Shown here: piece by piece, positions 47,465 through 55,726 of the stretch
How the letters are laid out: each line of letters starts with the position of its first letter
Numbering within the stretch: the first letter of the stretch is position 1
Source: Candidatus Saccharibacteria bacterium oral taxon 488
GTDB taxonomy: Bacteria > Patescibacteriota > Saccharimonadia > Saccharimonadales > Saccharimonadaceae
Direction of reading: 5' to 3'
DNA length: 64,000 nt
NCBI GenBank assembly: GCA_013100825.1
Contig: CP040001.1
Coordinates: forward strand, 806,001 to 870,000
Notes under the pieces: model-generated
The model's input: only the letters and a program-made list of their open reading frames with translations
The model's database searches: none
Told to the model about the DNA's origin: nothing
Position numbers and translations under genes: made by a program

Positions 47465-48135
47465 GACTTATCCTCCAGTTTATAGCCAAAGCCTGGGACG
47501 GTGTGAATCAATTTTGAGCTAAACGGTTTGTCGATTTTCCGGCGCAAAAACATGATGAACAGTTCAACATTGTTCGGCAACACATCAGCATCAAAATCCC
47601 ACACGTGCGAGATGATTTGCTCTTTGGACAAAACCTTGCCAGCGTTGCGCATCAGATATTCCAAGACGCCGTACTCTTTGGCGGTCAAGTTAATTTCCTG
47701 ATTCGCCCGCATTACTTTTTTCAGACTCGGATCAAGCGTCAAATCACCAACCCGCAAGACTTCTTCCAACTTCTCGTTCGGACGACGCAGCAATGCCCGC
47801 AGACGCGCCAACAACACCTCAAAGCTAAACGGCTTCGCCAAATAATCATCAGCGCCCATATCCAAGCCTTCGACAATATCCCGCTCGGCATCACGCGCTG
47901 TCAACATCAAAATCGGCGTCTGATTACCGTCTTTGCGTAGCGCCCGACAGACCTCATAGCCATTCATTTCCGGCAGCATCACGTCAAGAATAATCACGTC
48001 GTACTCGTCCGCCGTCGCCGTCCGATAACCCTCGTCGCCATCATGCGCCACATCAACCGCATAGGCTTCATCTTCCAAGCCTTCTTTCAGCGACTGGGCA
48101 ATCGCCGTGTCATCTTCTACTAGTAAAATTCTCAT
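47461..48135 (-). CDS. OmpR/PhoB-family response regulator
   Basis: The 224 residues have a receiver domain (VEDDTAIAQSL acidic pocket, VIILDVMLPEMNGYEV with phospho-Asp, MLTARD, YLAKPFSFEVLLARL with the conserved Lys) and a winged-helix output domain (TAKEYGVLEYLMRNAGKVLSKEQI, NVELFIMFLRRKI, VPGFGYKLE). GAGGAT precedes the ATG. Its DNA sites would be direct repeats of 11-bp spacing. Three such repeats precede the HTH, GT2-GT39 and gtrA promoters in this window, and a weak one precedes this gene. The signal and phosphorylation state are unknown. Confidence 0.94.
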   Translation of the reverse strand: MRILLVEDDTAIAQSLKEGLEDEAYAVDVAHDGDEGYRTATADEYDVIILDVMLPEMNGYEVCRALRKDGNQTPILMLTARDAERDIVEGLDMGADDYLAKPFSFEVLLARLRALLRRPNEKLEEVLRVGDLTLDPSLKKVMRANQEINLTAKEYGVLEYLMRNAGKVLSKEQIISHVWDFDADVLPNNVELFIMFLRRKIDKPFSSKLIHTVPGFGYKLEDKS

Positions 48136-48157
48136 TAGCTAACTATCCTCTTTTTCA

Positions 48158-48190
48158 ACTTTAGCACAGGCATCTGAAAAATTGCTTAAA
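48158..48190 (-). promoter_or_regulatory. Weak direct-repeat box upstream of the response regulator
   Basis: On the minus strand TTTAAGC (48190-48184) and TTTCAG (48179-48174) are 11 bp apart, then 10 bp, then TAAAGT as a poor -10. The geometry equals that at 51246, 54634 and 56886, but the units are degenerate. It may indicate autoregulation. Confidence 0.35.
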
Positions 48191-48210
48191 GCTCACCACT
48201 CAAAAGTCGC

Positions 48211-48668
48211 TTAGTCGCCGCAACGAATGACAATTCTAGTACCATCTCCCGCTACAATCCTACACTTGCCACCGACAGGATACGTGAACTTCGGGTCAGT
48301 GGGGCCAAAATCGCATGATTGAGAACGGTGATATCAGAAAAGCCACCAAAGATCTTCGGATTATCTTTAATAATTTGCCAGTCAATTTTACCAAGCAACT
48401 GATTTGAATTGAATCCGCCAATCGCCGCCAAAACACACTTCACGTTTTCGTCCATAAATGCTTCGTGTAAATCTTCAACCTTTTCGTCGTCCGTCGGGCA
48501 GCCTCGCTGATCCCGAGAAAAAGCATTTTTACTAAACGTAACCCTTAGTCCAAGCGATTCTAGTGCTGCTTTAGCTCGCTCCAAAACCCCTTTATCAATA
48601 TCGCTCGCTGAACGTGCCGGTGCAACTACCCTCACTTCATCGCCTGGCTTTAATTTATCTGGTATCAT
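48211..48668 (-). pseudogene. S66 peptidase (LD-carboxypeptidase/MccF-like), internally deleted
   Basis: The N-terminal half is clear: LKPGDEVRVVAPARS, AAIGGFNSNQLLGKIDW and IFGGFSDITVLNHAILA, the last including the likely nucleophile Ser. The frame then ends prematurely (48252). In another frame, from about 48306 to 48211, the sequence reads TDPKFTYPVGGKCRIVAG and ends TAA, which looks like the family's C-terminus. The middle of the domain, with the catalytic Glu and the usual GH histidine, is missing. The gene appears collapsed by an internal deletion and is not expected to be active. AGGAAAG precedes the original ATG. The family cleaves LD-peptides of peptidoglycan or inactivates microcin C. 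Confidence 0.72.
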
Positions 48669-48696
48669 ATATTTTCTTTCCTAAAATTAATCAATC

Positions 48697-48717
48697 AAAA
48701 AACCTCCCGCAGGAGGC
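48697..48717 (-). terminator. Intrinsic terminator downstream of the ASCH gene
   Basis: On the minus strand CCTCC, loop TGCG, GGAGG, then T6 (48702-48697). Confidence 0.75.
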
Positions 48718-48817
48718 ATAAAACAGCAATAAAACACCTCCTGCTTACACGTGGAGATGATGATGGATTGAGAGTAAATTCATCATAGTTTCAGCATATC
48801 ATAGCCTTACTGAAAGA

Positions 48818-49192
48818 TTAAAGCGATAAGCAAATTTCCACTGCTAGCACGCCATAATGTTTTTGGTCGGCAGCGGAATAATATTTGTTGTATTCGGCAG
48901 CGGCAGCTTCGGCACTGGTGGCATGCGGAATAACACGGTGGTAACCCTCGGCCTGCACCATTTCTAAAAAGGAATTGTAGTGGCGGATGGCGATAATCTC
49001 CACGCGTGCTTGATCTGGTTTGCCGTCGTGTAGTATTCCTTCGGCATCGCGAACATCGCGACGCAGGTGAATCTTATCGCCGACTCGGTACTCGGCAAAT
49101 TTTCCGCGATTCAATCGACCTTCAACCGTCTTCCGCCCGGCGATAATATCGTCAAGTAATTTTGATTCTCGTCCTGAGTGCCAGATTTTCAT
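48818..49192 (-). CDS. ASCH-domain protein
   Basis: The 124 residues contain the ASCH signature AGRKTVEGRLNRG (GxKxxExR-like, about residues 18-30), a barrel with GDKIHLRRD and VEIIAIRHYNSFLEMV, and a C-terminal YYSAADQKHYGVLAVEI. ASCH domains bind RNA or nucleosides; some are amidohydrolases of N4-acetylcytidine (YqfB). AGGA precedes the ATG. It stands alone. Proposed role: RNA binding or base editing or repair; unproved. Confidence 0.87.
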   Translation of the reverse strand: MKIWHSGRESKLLDDIIAGRKTVEGRLNRGKFAEYRVGDKIHLRRDVRDAEGILHDGKPDQARVEIIAIRHYNSFLEMVQAEGYHRVIPHATSAEAAAAEYNKYYSAADQKHYGVLAVEICLSL

Positions 49193-49336
49193 AATTCCTA
49201 CAGTGTTGTATCTTTTTTATAGTTTTTCTTAACTTCTTGCCAACAGCGATGCCATAGAATTATAGCACAGCCTATAAAAGTGTTTCTACTAGTCATGCCT
49301 ACCAAACTACAATAAAATCTTTAGATTAGGCAAATC

Positions 49337-49464
49337 TTAAACAGCCATCGCCTGCGCTTCCGGCCAAATTCTCTGCACTAGTCGTTTGCCGCGCGTGGTT
49401 AGCCGCACCCAAGCATCGCCATAAGCTTGGTCAATCGCCATCAATCCTTGGACATCACGAATCT
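49337..49464 (-). pseudogene. Fragment of an HTH gene, diverged copy of 50942-51214
   Basis: Reading the minus strand gives LMAIDQAYGDAWVRLT, then KRLVQRIWPEAQAMAV and a TAA stop. This is nearly identical to the last 40 residues of the HTH protein encoded at 50942-51214, but the 5' two-thirds are gone. DNA identity is clearly high but imperfect (many third-position changes). The two copies lie in the same direction on either side of the TetR/flavin-reductase cassette. This suggests insertion of the cassette into, or next to, an older HTH gene, or exchange by recombination at the repeat. It has no start codon and is not a functional gene. Confidence 0.78.
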
Positions 49465-49483
49465 ACCAACAGCCACCCTTCTA

Positions 49484-49547
49484 TTGACACGATGGTCATA
49501 ATTCGATACGATATGAATGAATACAAAAAGTTATTCATTCATATCGT
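49484..49547 (+). promoter_or_regulatory. TetR-type promoter and 16-bp inverted-repeat operator
   Basis: TTGACA (49484-49489) and TACGAT (49507-49512) are 17 bp apart. The inverted repeat ACGATATGAATGAATA (49508-49523) and its perfect complement (49532-49547), with 8 bp between, overlap the -10 and downstream region. This is a fitting operator for the TetR protein encoded next. Confidence 0.85.
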
Positions 49548-49570
49548 TAACATGAAGGAGGTTGCCAGCG

Positions 49571-50137
49571 TTGGATAAAAAACAAGCATTAAAAATAGCT
49601 GCCTATGATGTCTTCTCAAAAAAGGGATATAAAGAGACCGGTATCTCAGAAATTGCTAAACGTGCTGGGGTAGCAGTCGGTTCTTTTTACAACTACTACG
49701 ACGGCAAAGAAACTATCTTTCTGGATGTGTACATTGAAGAAAACAACCGCATTCGCCAAGCGATGATGGACGACATTGATTGGCAGCAGGATTTGGTTGA
49801 ACTTGTGAGACAGATTTTTGAACAGTCACGAAGCCTCGTTTCGTCCAATAAAATTCTAGCGGAATGGCATAATCCAGCCGTCTCTCGTACACTACGTGGT
49901 TATTATTCTTCGGATAAGGGTAAGGCTACGAATACCTTCCATCAATTTTTGGTCGAAACCTTTACCGGTCGCATGGTAGCAGAAGGATATTCAGAGGAAA
50001 AAATTCAGGATATTTTACAGGTTTATAATCTGTTTTACTACATGGATATGCATATCACTGAAGGCGATTTTCCAGGTATTAGTGGGACGCTGGAAATACT
50101 TGCCACTAACTTTGTTAAAGGTATCTTTACATCATGA
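49571..50137 (+). CDS. TetR-family regulator
   Basis: The protein has 188 residues from a TTG at 49571, chosen because AAGGAGG ends 9 nt upstream; a TTG at 49562 is too close. The N-terminal HTH shows ALKIAAYDVFSKKGYKETGISEIAKRAGV, then GSFYNYYDGKETIFLDVY. The C-terminal helical ligand domain is typical but not assigned. It is followed by a membrane flavin reductase with a 4-nt overlap and preceded by a perfect 16-bp inverted repeat. Ligand-regulated control of the reductase is expected. Codon use and GC differ from the neighbouring sugar genes, suggesting import from a Firmicute. Confidence 0.9.
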   Translation: MDKKQALKIAAYDVFSKKGYKETGISEIAKRAGVAVGSFYNYYDGKETIFLDVYIEENNRIRQAMMDDIDWQQDLVELVRQIFEQSRSLVSSNKILAEWHNPAVSRTLRGYYSSDKGKATNTFHQFLVETFTGRMVAEGYSEEKIQDILQVYNLFYYMDMHITEGDFPGISGTLEILATNFVKGIFTS

Positions 50138-50907
50138 AAAGGAGTAAAAAAATGGTAATCATCGTTATATCTATTCTTGCGGCTACAGGCCTTATCGCTT
50201 GGGGTGTTATCGCCTACTTAGGGAGGAGTCAAACGTTATTGGTCAAATCTATCGAAAACCCTAGCGGAGACCTTCATGTCATTCGCCTAGCAAAGCCTGA
50301 TAATATGACATGGAAGGCAGGCTCTTATGCCAAGATCACGCTACCCAGTACGGCATCTGATGGTGAAAAGAATGATCATAAGGGCGAACAGACAAGTCGT
50401 TGGCTGAGTATCGCCTCTAGTCCTGAGGATAATGAAATTATTATCCTAACCCACAATAGCGGTAGTCCTTATAAAAAAGCTTTGACGAGCCTACCAGCAG
50501 GTAGTCAGGTCAAGATGAGTTGGCTGGAATCTTCTTTGTCAGTTACAGACGGCAACGAGCCGCTGGTTTGCTTCGCCTCTGATGTCGGTATCTCAGCAAT
50601 GCGACCAATTGTCAGGCAGTGGGCCGGTAAACGTCCTATCATGCTCTATCACCTAGACAAGGGGGTAAAGGTCTTTGACAAGGAACTCTCAGAGCTAGCA
50701 AACAAAACAGCTAATATGACTTATGAGACCAGTGCTAACCTCTCTCAAAGCCAGGAACGCTTCAAGCAGGCGATTGATAGACATGGCAACAAGGCTCAAT
50801 ATCTCGTGGCAGGACAGCCCGACGATGTGAAAACGATGAAGAAACTCCTTAGAGACAACGCGATGTATGATAACGTCAAATCAAGTACTTTTCGGGGGTT
50901 GAAGTAG
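50134..50907 (+). CDS. Membrane-anchored flavin (FNR-type) oxidoreductase
   Basis: The 257 residues have an N-terminal membrane helix (VIIVISILAATGLIAWGVIAYL), then an FAD-binding barrel (SRWLSIASSPEDN holds the RxxS motif) and an NAD(P)-binding domain (VCFASDVGISAMRPIVRQ; AQYLVAGQPDDVKTMKKLL at the end). It resembles small ferric or flavin reductases of oral Firmicutes. It overlaps tetR by 4 nt. The cytoplasmic side holds the flavin if the helix is an anchor with N-in topology; orientation is uncertain. Substrate (iron, quinone or flavin) is unknown. Confidence 0.75.
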   Translation: MKRSKKMVIIVISILAATGLIAWGVIAYLGRSQTLLVKSIENPSGDLHVIRLAKPDNMTWKAGSYAKITLPSTASDGEKNDHKGEQTSRWLSIASSPEDNEIIILTHNSGSPYKKALTSLPAGSQVKMSWLESSLSVTDGNEPLVCFASDVGISAMRPIVRQWAGKRPIMLYHLDKGVKVFDKELSELANKTANMTYETSANLSQSQERFKQAIDRHGNKAQYLVAGQPDDVKTMKKLLRDNAMYDNVKSSTFRGLK

Positions 50908-50941
50908 TCAATATGACTGCATGGTTGCTGATAGGTAATAC

Positions 50942-51214
50942 TTAGGCAGCCATCACCTGCGCTTCTGGCCAAATGCGCTGCACCAATCGTTTGCCGCGAG
51001 CCGTTAGCCGCACCCAGGCGTCGCCATAGACCTGGTCGATTGCCATCAACCCCTTACGCCGCAAATCCGCCAGCACATGCATCGCCGTTCGGCGTGGCAT
51101 GCCCATGTGTGCCGCCAACACAGCCGCCTCATCACCGCCGTCTTCGTAGACTTGCTGCAACACCAGCGCCTCGTTGGTGGTTAAGGTTACTTCTTGTGAT
51201 TGTCTCGTCTTCAT
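50942..51214 (-). CDS. Winged-helix HTH regulator
   Basis: The protein has 90 residues from ATG 51214 (AAAGGA upstream; the ATG at 51220 lies too close to it). LTTNEALVLQQVYEDGGDEAAVLAAHMGMPRRTAMHVLADLRRKGLMAI is a winged-helix fold close to MarR or DprA C-terminal type, followed by a wing (DAWVRLTARGKRLV). No effector domain is present. A partial, diverged copy of the 3' end lies at 49337-49464. Its promoter carries the TTTACAG direct repeat shared with surface glycosylation genes, so it is probably a downstream regulator in the same response. Confidence 0.82.
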   Translation of the reverse strand: MKTRQSQEVTLTTNEALVLQQVYEDGGDEAAVLAAHMGMPRRTAMHVLADLRRKGLMAIDQVYGDAWVRLTARGKRLVQRIWPEAQVMAA

Positions 51215-51245
51215 ACTCATCCTTTCTTATGGTTATCGTGAGTAT

Positions 51246-51279
51246 ATGATAGCCAGACGGTCTGTAATTTCGCTGTAAA
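51246..51279 (-). promoter_or_regulatory. Response-regulator direct repeat and -10 of the HTH gene
   Basis: Minus strand: TTTACAG (51279-51273), 11-bp period, TTACAG (51267-51262), 10 bp, TATCAT (51251-51246). The same layout occurs at 54634-54667 and 56886-56919. Confidence 0.72.
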
Positions 51280-51389
51280 AGGTTGCGGCGCGGATATTGC
51301 TCAATAGCTAGTTTCACCCGCGCGCCGAGGCCAAGAACTTGCTATCACCCAGGTAGCGCCCGCGGTCACCTTCCAGATTACCGTACGAA

Positions 51390-51421
51390 AAAGCAGCGCC
51401 CGAGGAAGTAGGCGCTGCTTT
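51390..51421 (-). terminator. Intrinsic terminator of the small Gly-rich protein gene
   Basis: On the minus strand AAAGCAGCGCC, 10-nt loop, GGCGCTGCTTT and a T5 run give an 11-bp stem. Confidence 0.85.
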
Positions 51422-51490
51422 ATGACTATTCGCCGCCAGCTAATTGGTCTGCGGCGTGGTGTTAGTGGTTGGCGGCTGTGGTGAGTCGGT

Positions 51491-51883
51491 TTAACCCGAC
51501 GGCGTGGTTTGGTTATTTTGCGCGGTGCCGTTATTATTCTTGGTCGCTGGCGTTTGGGAGCCTTGACCAGTCTGGTTCTGGCTACCGCCTGGTGCGCCGC
51601 CCGTTTGTCCACCCGGCCCGCCCTGCTGGCTATTTTGACTTCGACTCATGCCCGGCGGACCGCCCGCTTGATTATTCATGCCGTTTTGCGAGCCACCGAC
51701 CTGCATACCGACGACGAAGCTCAGCGCGCAGACCACCACACCGCCAATCGTCAGCCCAGCAATTGCCCCGGCACCTAAACCGTTCTTGCCAGAGTTCGTG
51801 CCGTTTGGACGCGGCGCAGGCGGCTGATCATAGACCGCTTCTGGTGTGGTGAGTTGTGCTTGCTTGGTTTGTGAAATTGCCAT
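51491..51883 (-). CDS. Small membrane protein with Gly/Gln/Asn-rich C-terminal tail
   Basis: The protein has 130 residues from ATG 51883 (AAAGGAG before it; a frame beginning at 51922 has none). One membrane helix (GAGAIAGLTIGGVVVCALSFVVGMQV) is followed by about 80 residues of Gly, Gln, Asn, Ser and Pro low-complexity sequence. It is the second gene of an operon with the GT2-GT39 glycosyltransferase, whose own extracytoplasmic loop is also Gly-rich. I do not recognise the family. A tail of this type could be a substrate or carrier for the glycosyltransferase, or just a wall-spanning filler; this is inference. Confidence 0.65.
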   Translation of the reverse strand: MAISQTKQAQLTTPEAVYDQPPAPRPNGTNSGKNGLGAGAIAGLTIGGVVVCALSFVVGMQVGGSQNGMNNQAGGPPGMSRSQNSQQGGPGGQTGGAPGGSQNQTGQGSQTPATKNNNGTAQNNQTTPSG

Positions 51884-51902
51884 AATTTCTCCTTTCGTTA
51901 CG

Positions 51903-54626
51903 TTACTCTCTCGATAATTCATACAATGTTACATCGCTGCCTCCATAATTAACGACGGTGCCAGTCTGTTTGACCCATGTCGTGATTTCATTGTTACCGC
52001 CGCCTGGCCCGCCGCCACCACGGCCATGTGAGCTGATGGCGTAATACCTAACTTTGCCGGCCTTCACTAGTTGCTTAAATTGCTCCAGCGTCAGTGGTGT
52101 ATCGCTACCATTAAATCCACCGACCGCCATCACTGACTGGCCACTCGTCAGCTGAATTGCCGCTGATTCGTTGGCGCTGGCTACTGCTACCAGCCAGGTT
52201 GCTCCATGTTGATGCTCTACGAGATACTGCACCAACTGGCTGTCGGCTTGCGATCTTTCATTATTACTCCCTCGCATCGCTGTGGAATTCGGCCCAGCCG
52301 TTGGGATACTACCAGTGTGCGCGACATTGACCGTTGCTAATGTATACACCATCGGGGCGAGCGTGCAGGCGGCTATGGCAGTGATAATCGCCAAGTTTTG
52401 CAGCCACTGCCGCGGCACATAAAGATTTACCAGTAGTCCAATCATCCCCGCAAGACCCAGCAACCCAACCGTCCATATCAGCCACGTCATCGTGCCAGCG
52501 TAACCGAGGATAATCACCGCTATCACTGCCGTCACACCAACCAGCACCGGCAGTAGCCACGCATACGGTTTACGTCTGGTATACGCGCCCCACAGAAACG
52601 GCAGGCTGATACCGACGAGTGCCGCCACCGCTGACGCCATCACCACCACGTAGTACGGATGAATCACACCACTAGTCATGCTGAAAATCACGATGTGAAT
52701 TAACAGCCACAGCATCCAGAAAATTACTGCCGCTCGCCCACGATTGGTTCGGGGTGTTTTTCGCAAAATCCATAACATCAGCCCACCACCCGCCAGCGCC
52801 AAGACCAGCAACCAAGCAATATTTGGCCCAAAATCATTGTTAAAGATCCTGAAAATTCCCGTTTGCCCACCAAAGCCCGTACCACCCGGACCATGCCCGC
52901 CACCAGGGCCGCCGCCCATTCCGCCCGGCATCATACCGGCGCCATCTGCCATAGTCTGCGTGGTACTACCAGCAGTTTGAAGTGTTGTAGTACCACCTAT
53001 TCCACCACTTGGTGGCGCACCACCACCCGGGCCACCACCTCCACCACGCCCACCAAGCAGTCGACCAAAGCCGTTATAGCCAAAAATCAAACTCCAGATA
53101 TTGTTATCATTGGTACTACCCACCCACGGCCGACTACCAGCTGGCGTCAACCACACCAGCACGCTCCACCACAACGTTGACATCGTGGTGATCACACCCG
53201 CAAACATCACATGCAAAAATCGCGTCACAATCGGTGGCTTGGCAAACACCAAATAGACCGCCGCCATCGCTGGTAATACCATCAGCCCTTGGAGCATCTT
53301 GGCGTTAAACGCCAGCCCCGTGAATAGCCCCGCTAGACCTAGCCACAACAGCGGTCGTTTCCCTTCCAGCGAGCGTAAAAACGCGTAGCCACTGGCGGTC
53401 AGCATCAATGTCAAAATCGCATCGGGGTTATTGAAGCCAAACATCAACGCCGCCACTGGTGTTAGCATCAGTGTCACTCCAGCAATCACAGCACTGGTGA
53501 AACCGAACTGCCGTTTCACCGCACCGTACACCAGCCACACCGAACCAACTCCCGCCAACACACTTGGCAGCAACATTGAGAAACTCGAAAAACCAAACAA
53601 CCGAGCGCTTAGTCCCATCAGCATCGTCGCCAGTGGTGGCTTATCAACCGACACATAATTGGCCGCATCCAAACTACCAAACAGCCACGCCGTCCAATCC
53701 CGGCTGGCCGCCTGCACCGCCGCTGCATAGTAACTATTCGCCATGCCATTATGGAGCGCGCCAAACAAATACAGCGCACCAGTCAGCGCCAACAGCACCG
53801 GTAGTGTCCACTTCTCCAACCATGATCGTTTGTCCAGTTCCCTGTTGACGCGGTACAGTCCTTTCAGATCATCGACAGCCGTTTTCACAATTTTCACGCG
53901 GCTATCCGTATCTTCAATCCAGGTGACTGGTTGCTCGTGAATCGGCACACCGGCTCGCTCGGTTTTGATCAGCAATTCGGTGTCAAAAAACCATTCATTG
54001 TCTTTGATTTTCGGCAAGAATTTTGCAGCGACATCCCGGCGGATCGCCTTGAAACCACACTGCGCATCGCTAAACTTAGTACCTGACGTCCATTTGATAA
54101 TATTGTTATAGCACCGCGAGATGAACTCCCGCTTCAGCCCACGCATCGTTTTGGCGCCCCGAGCCAGTCGCGAGCCAATCGCCACGCCAGCCTCGCCCGC
54201 CACCAACGGCTGAATCATCGGTAGAAAATCATCTAGACTAGTCGACAGATCAACATCCATATAGGTCAAAATGTCAGCCGGGCTATTCTGCCAGACCTGT
54301 TTGAGCGCTCGCCCGCGACCACGCTCCGCTAGGCTCACTACCCGCACTGACTGGTGTTTTTCCGCCAAACATTTGGCAATTTCCAGCGTCTTGTCCTGAC
54401 TGCCATTGTCAGCGATGGTGATTTGGTAGCGATACGGCAAGCGTTTCGCCATATACTCATCAAGCGTCGTGATACTTTGCTGGAGGATTTTTTCCTCATT
54501 AAGCACCGGCACGACAACATCAATGAATGGACGGGCAATCGCCCGAAACGCCGGCTGGCTCTCAGTAGCGGCGAGGTGTCGCGACCGAGCCAGCGGTTGG
54601 GGTATGGTTGCTGCTTTCATAGTCAT
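51903..54626 (-). CDS. Glycosyltransferase fusion: GT2 domain plus GT39 (ArnT/PMT-like) domain
   Basis: The protein has 907 residues. The N-terminal GT2 domain resembles dolichol-phosphate mannosyl/glucosyltransferases: FIDVVVPVLNEEKIL, DNGSQDKT, ILTYMDVDLSTSLDDF, and DAQCGFKAIRRD. About ten or more membrane helices follow, including the GT39 motif YVSVDKPPLATML. One extracytoplasmic loop has Gly-rich stretches (about residues 515-580). Such GT39 proteins with Gly-rich loops are common in Actinobacteria, the hosts of Saccharibacteria, so transfer is plausible. Both steps (lipid-sugar synthesis and transfer) appear in one chain. A TATAGT box 7 nt before the ATG implies a leaderless mRNA; direct repeats precede it. 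Confidence 0.88.
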   Translation of the reverse strand: MTMKAATIPQPLARSRHLAATESQPAFRAIARPFIDVVVPVLNEEKILQQSITTLDEYMAKRLPYRYQITIADNGSQDKTLEIAKCLAEKHQSVRVVSLAERGRGRALKQVWQNSPADILTYMDVDLSTSLDDFLPMIQPLVAGEAGVAIGSRLARGAKTMRGLKREFISRCYNNIIKWTSGTKFSDAQCGFKAIRRDVAAKFLPKIKDNEWFFDTELLIKTERAGVPIHEQPVTWIEDTDSRVKIVKTAVDDLKGLYRVNRELDKRSWLEKWTLPVLLALTGALYLFGALHNGMANSYYAAAVQAASRDWTAWLFGSLDAANYVSVDKPPLATMLMGLSARLFGFSSFSMLLPSVLAGVGSVWLVYGAVKRQFGFTSAVIAGVTLMLTPVAALMFGFNNPDAILTLMLTASGYAFLRSLEGKRPLLWLGLAGLFTGLAFNAKMLQGLMVLPAMAAVYLVFAKPPIVTRFLHVMFAGVITTMSTLWWSVLVWLTPAGSRPWVGSTNDNNIWSLIFGYNGFGRLLGGRGGGGGPGGGAPPSGGIGGTTTLQTAGSTTQTMADGAGMMPGGMGGGPGGGHGPGGTGFGGQTGIFRIFNNDFGPNIAWLLVLALAGGGLMLWILRKTPRTNRGRAAVIFWMLWLLIHIVIFSMTSGVIHPYYVVVMASAVAALVGISLPFLWGAYTRRKPYAWLLPVLVGVTAVIAVIILGYAGTMTWLIWTVGLLGLAGMIGLLVNLYVPRQWLQNLAIITAIAACTLAPMVYTLATVNVAHTGSIPTAGPNSTAMRGSNNERSQADSQLVQYLVEHQHGATWLVAVASANESAAIQLTSGQSVMAVGGFNGSDTPLTLEQFKQLVKAGKVRYYAISSHGRGGGGPGGGNNEITTWVKQTGTVVNYGGSDVTLYELSRE

Positions 54627-54633
54627 GCCAGCA

Positions 54634-54667
54634 ACTATAGATGAGGGGTCTGTAATTTTGCTTTAAA
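54634..54667 (-). promoter_or_regulatory. Response-regulator direct repeat and -10 of the GT2-GT39 gene
   Basis: Minus strand: TTTAAAG (54667-54661), 11-bp period, TTACAG (54655-54650), 10 bp, TATAGT (54639-54634), then 7 nt to ATG 54626. Leaderless start. Confidence 0.72.
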
Positions 54668-54742
54668 CAAACTTTATACTTAATAACACGTTAACGGTTC
54701 TCAAAAATACCAACCCTTATAAGATAAGGGTATAGAAAGTGA

Positions 54743-55726
54743 TCATACCCTATCTTTTCCCGGTAAGGATACTATCACGGGCATATTGCCATCCATGGAA
54801 AGCCCGTATTGGCCAGGTTTAACATAAAGGAGCACTAAAAGCTGTGTGATTATACTAATATAAGTATTTTCAATCATTACAAGACTGAACTCATCACTAT
54901 GCTGACCTATCGCATCATAACTGTCATATGGATTGGAACGAAGTAGTTTATGAGCTACATTCCAATGATGACGCATGTACACAATATCAAGCACTTTCAC
55001 AAAAAGCCCTCTTTTTATGCGTGAATCACTTCCAGCGGCACTGAGCGCTTTAGCAACAAAACATATTTGCCGGTTTAAACACCTCTTGTCTGCTTTTGTT
55101 TTTGCTTTATATTTTTTACATAAGGATTTCTGTGGTGTTCCTCTAGGACTAAACCGTTCAGCTATTTTCTTATATTGAGGGTTATTAAGCTCAGATAGAC
55201 ATTCTGTGGCTTTAAAATAATTTAGATAAGCTTCTGAATCAAAACCAAGACTGTCTAATTCTTTTGCTCTCCTCCAGTAATTTAGCATTGTCTTGAGACC
55301 CTTTTTACGACTACTTCCAATGTCCTTTATTATTCGCTCTGCCAACTCTAGACTATATTTACTGTACTTCACTGAACTATTCTGATGAATTGAAGGAAAA
55401 ATATCTACTCCTTCAGCATGAACATACACCCCACTATAACCCCCCTCATAACCCCATTTCATATCTAATTCCATACTGAAGTAGCCCAAATTCCTGATAT
55501 GTCCAACAATACGATTCATAACATTTTCTATATCCCTATCGTCACTAATTGAATGATTCTGAGGGAGAGGATATGTTTTTTGCGACTCAGCCCTTATGTA
55601 GTTATTAGAAAACGCAACATTCCACTTTTCGCCATTTAGGGAAACTGTCGTTGAAAAATTTATATTACTGGGCTGAGTAGTAATCTTTACCCATATATAT
55701 GTTTCACTAGATATCGGCACGTTCAT
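54743..55726 (-). CDS. Unrecognised HEPN-like protein, second gene of a two-gene module
   Basis: The 327 residues match no family I can name. The C-terminal half is helical, with MLNYWRRAKELDSLGFDSEAYLNYFKATECLSEL and VYMRHHWNVAHKL. The latter gives an R-x6-H, close to the HEPN RNase motif, and the LNYFKATE helix resembles Apea-like HEPN proteins. The N-terminal half (about 130 residues) is beta-rich and unassigned. It overlaps the TIGR02391-like gene by 4 nt (ATGA). Composition is AT-rich compared with the flanking glycosyltransferase genes, indicating a separate origin. A hairpin at the 3' end (54722-54755) may be a terminator. Confidence 0.6.
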   Translation of the reverse strand: MNVPISSETYIWVKITTQPSNINFSTTVSLNGEKWNVAFSNNYIRAESQKTYPLPQNHSISDDRDIENVMNRIVGHIRNLGYFSMELDMKWGYEGGYSGVYVHAEGVDIFPSIHQNSSVKYSKYSLELAERIIKDIGSSRKKGLKTMLNYWRRAKELDSLGFDSEAYLNYFKATECLSELNNPQYKKIAERFSPRGTPQKSLCKKYKAKTKADKRCLNRQICFVAKALSAAGSDSRIKRGLFVKVLDIVYMRHHWNVAHKLLRSNPYDSYDAIGQHSDEFSLVMIENTYISIITQLLVLLYVKPGQYGLSMDGNMPVIVSLPGKDRV

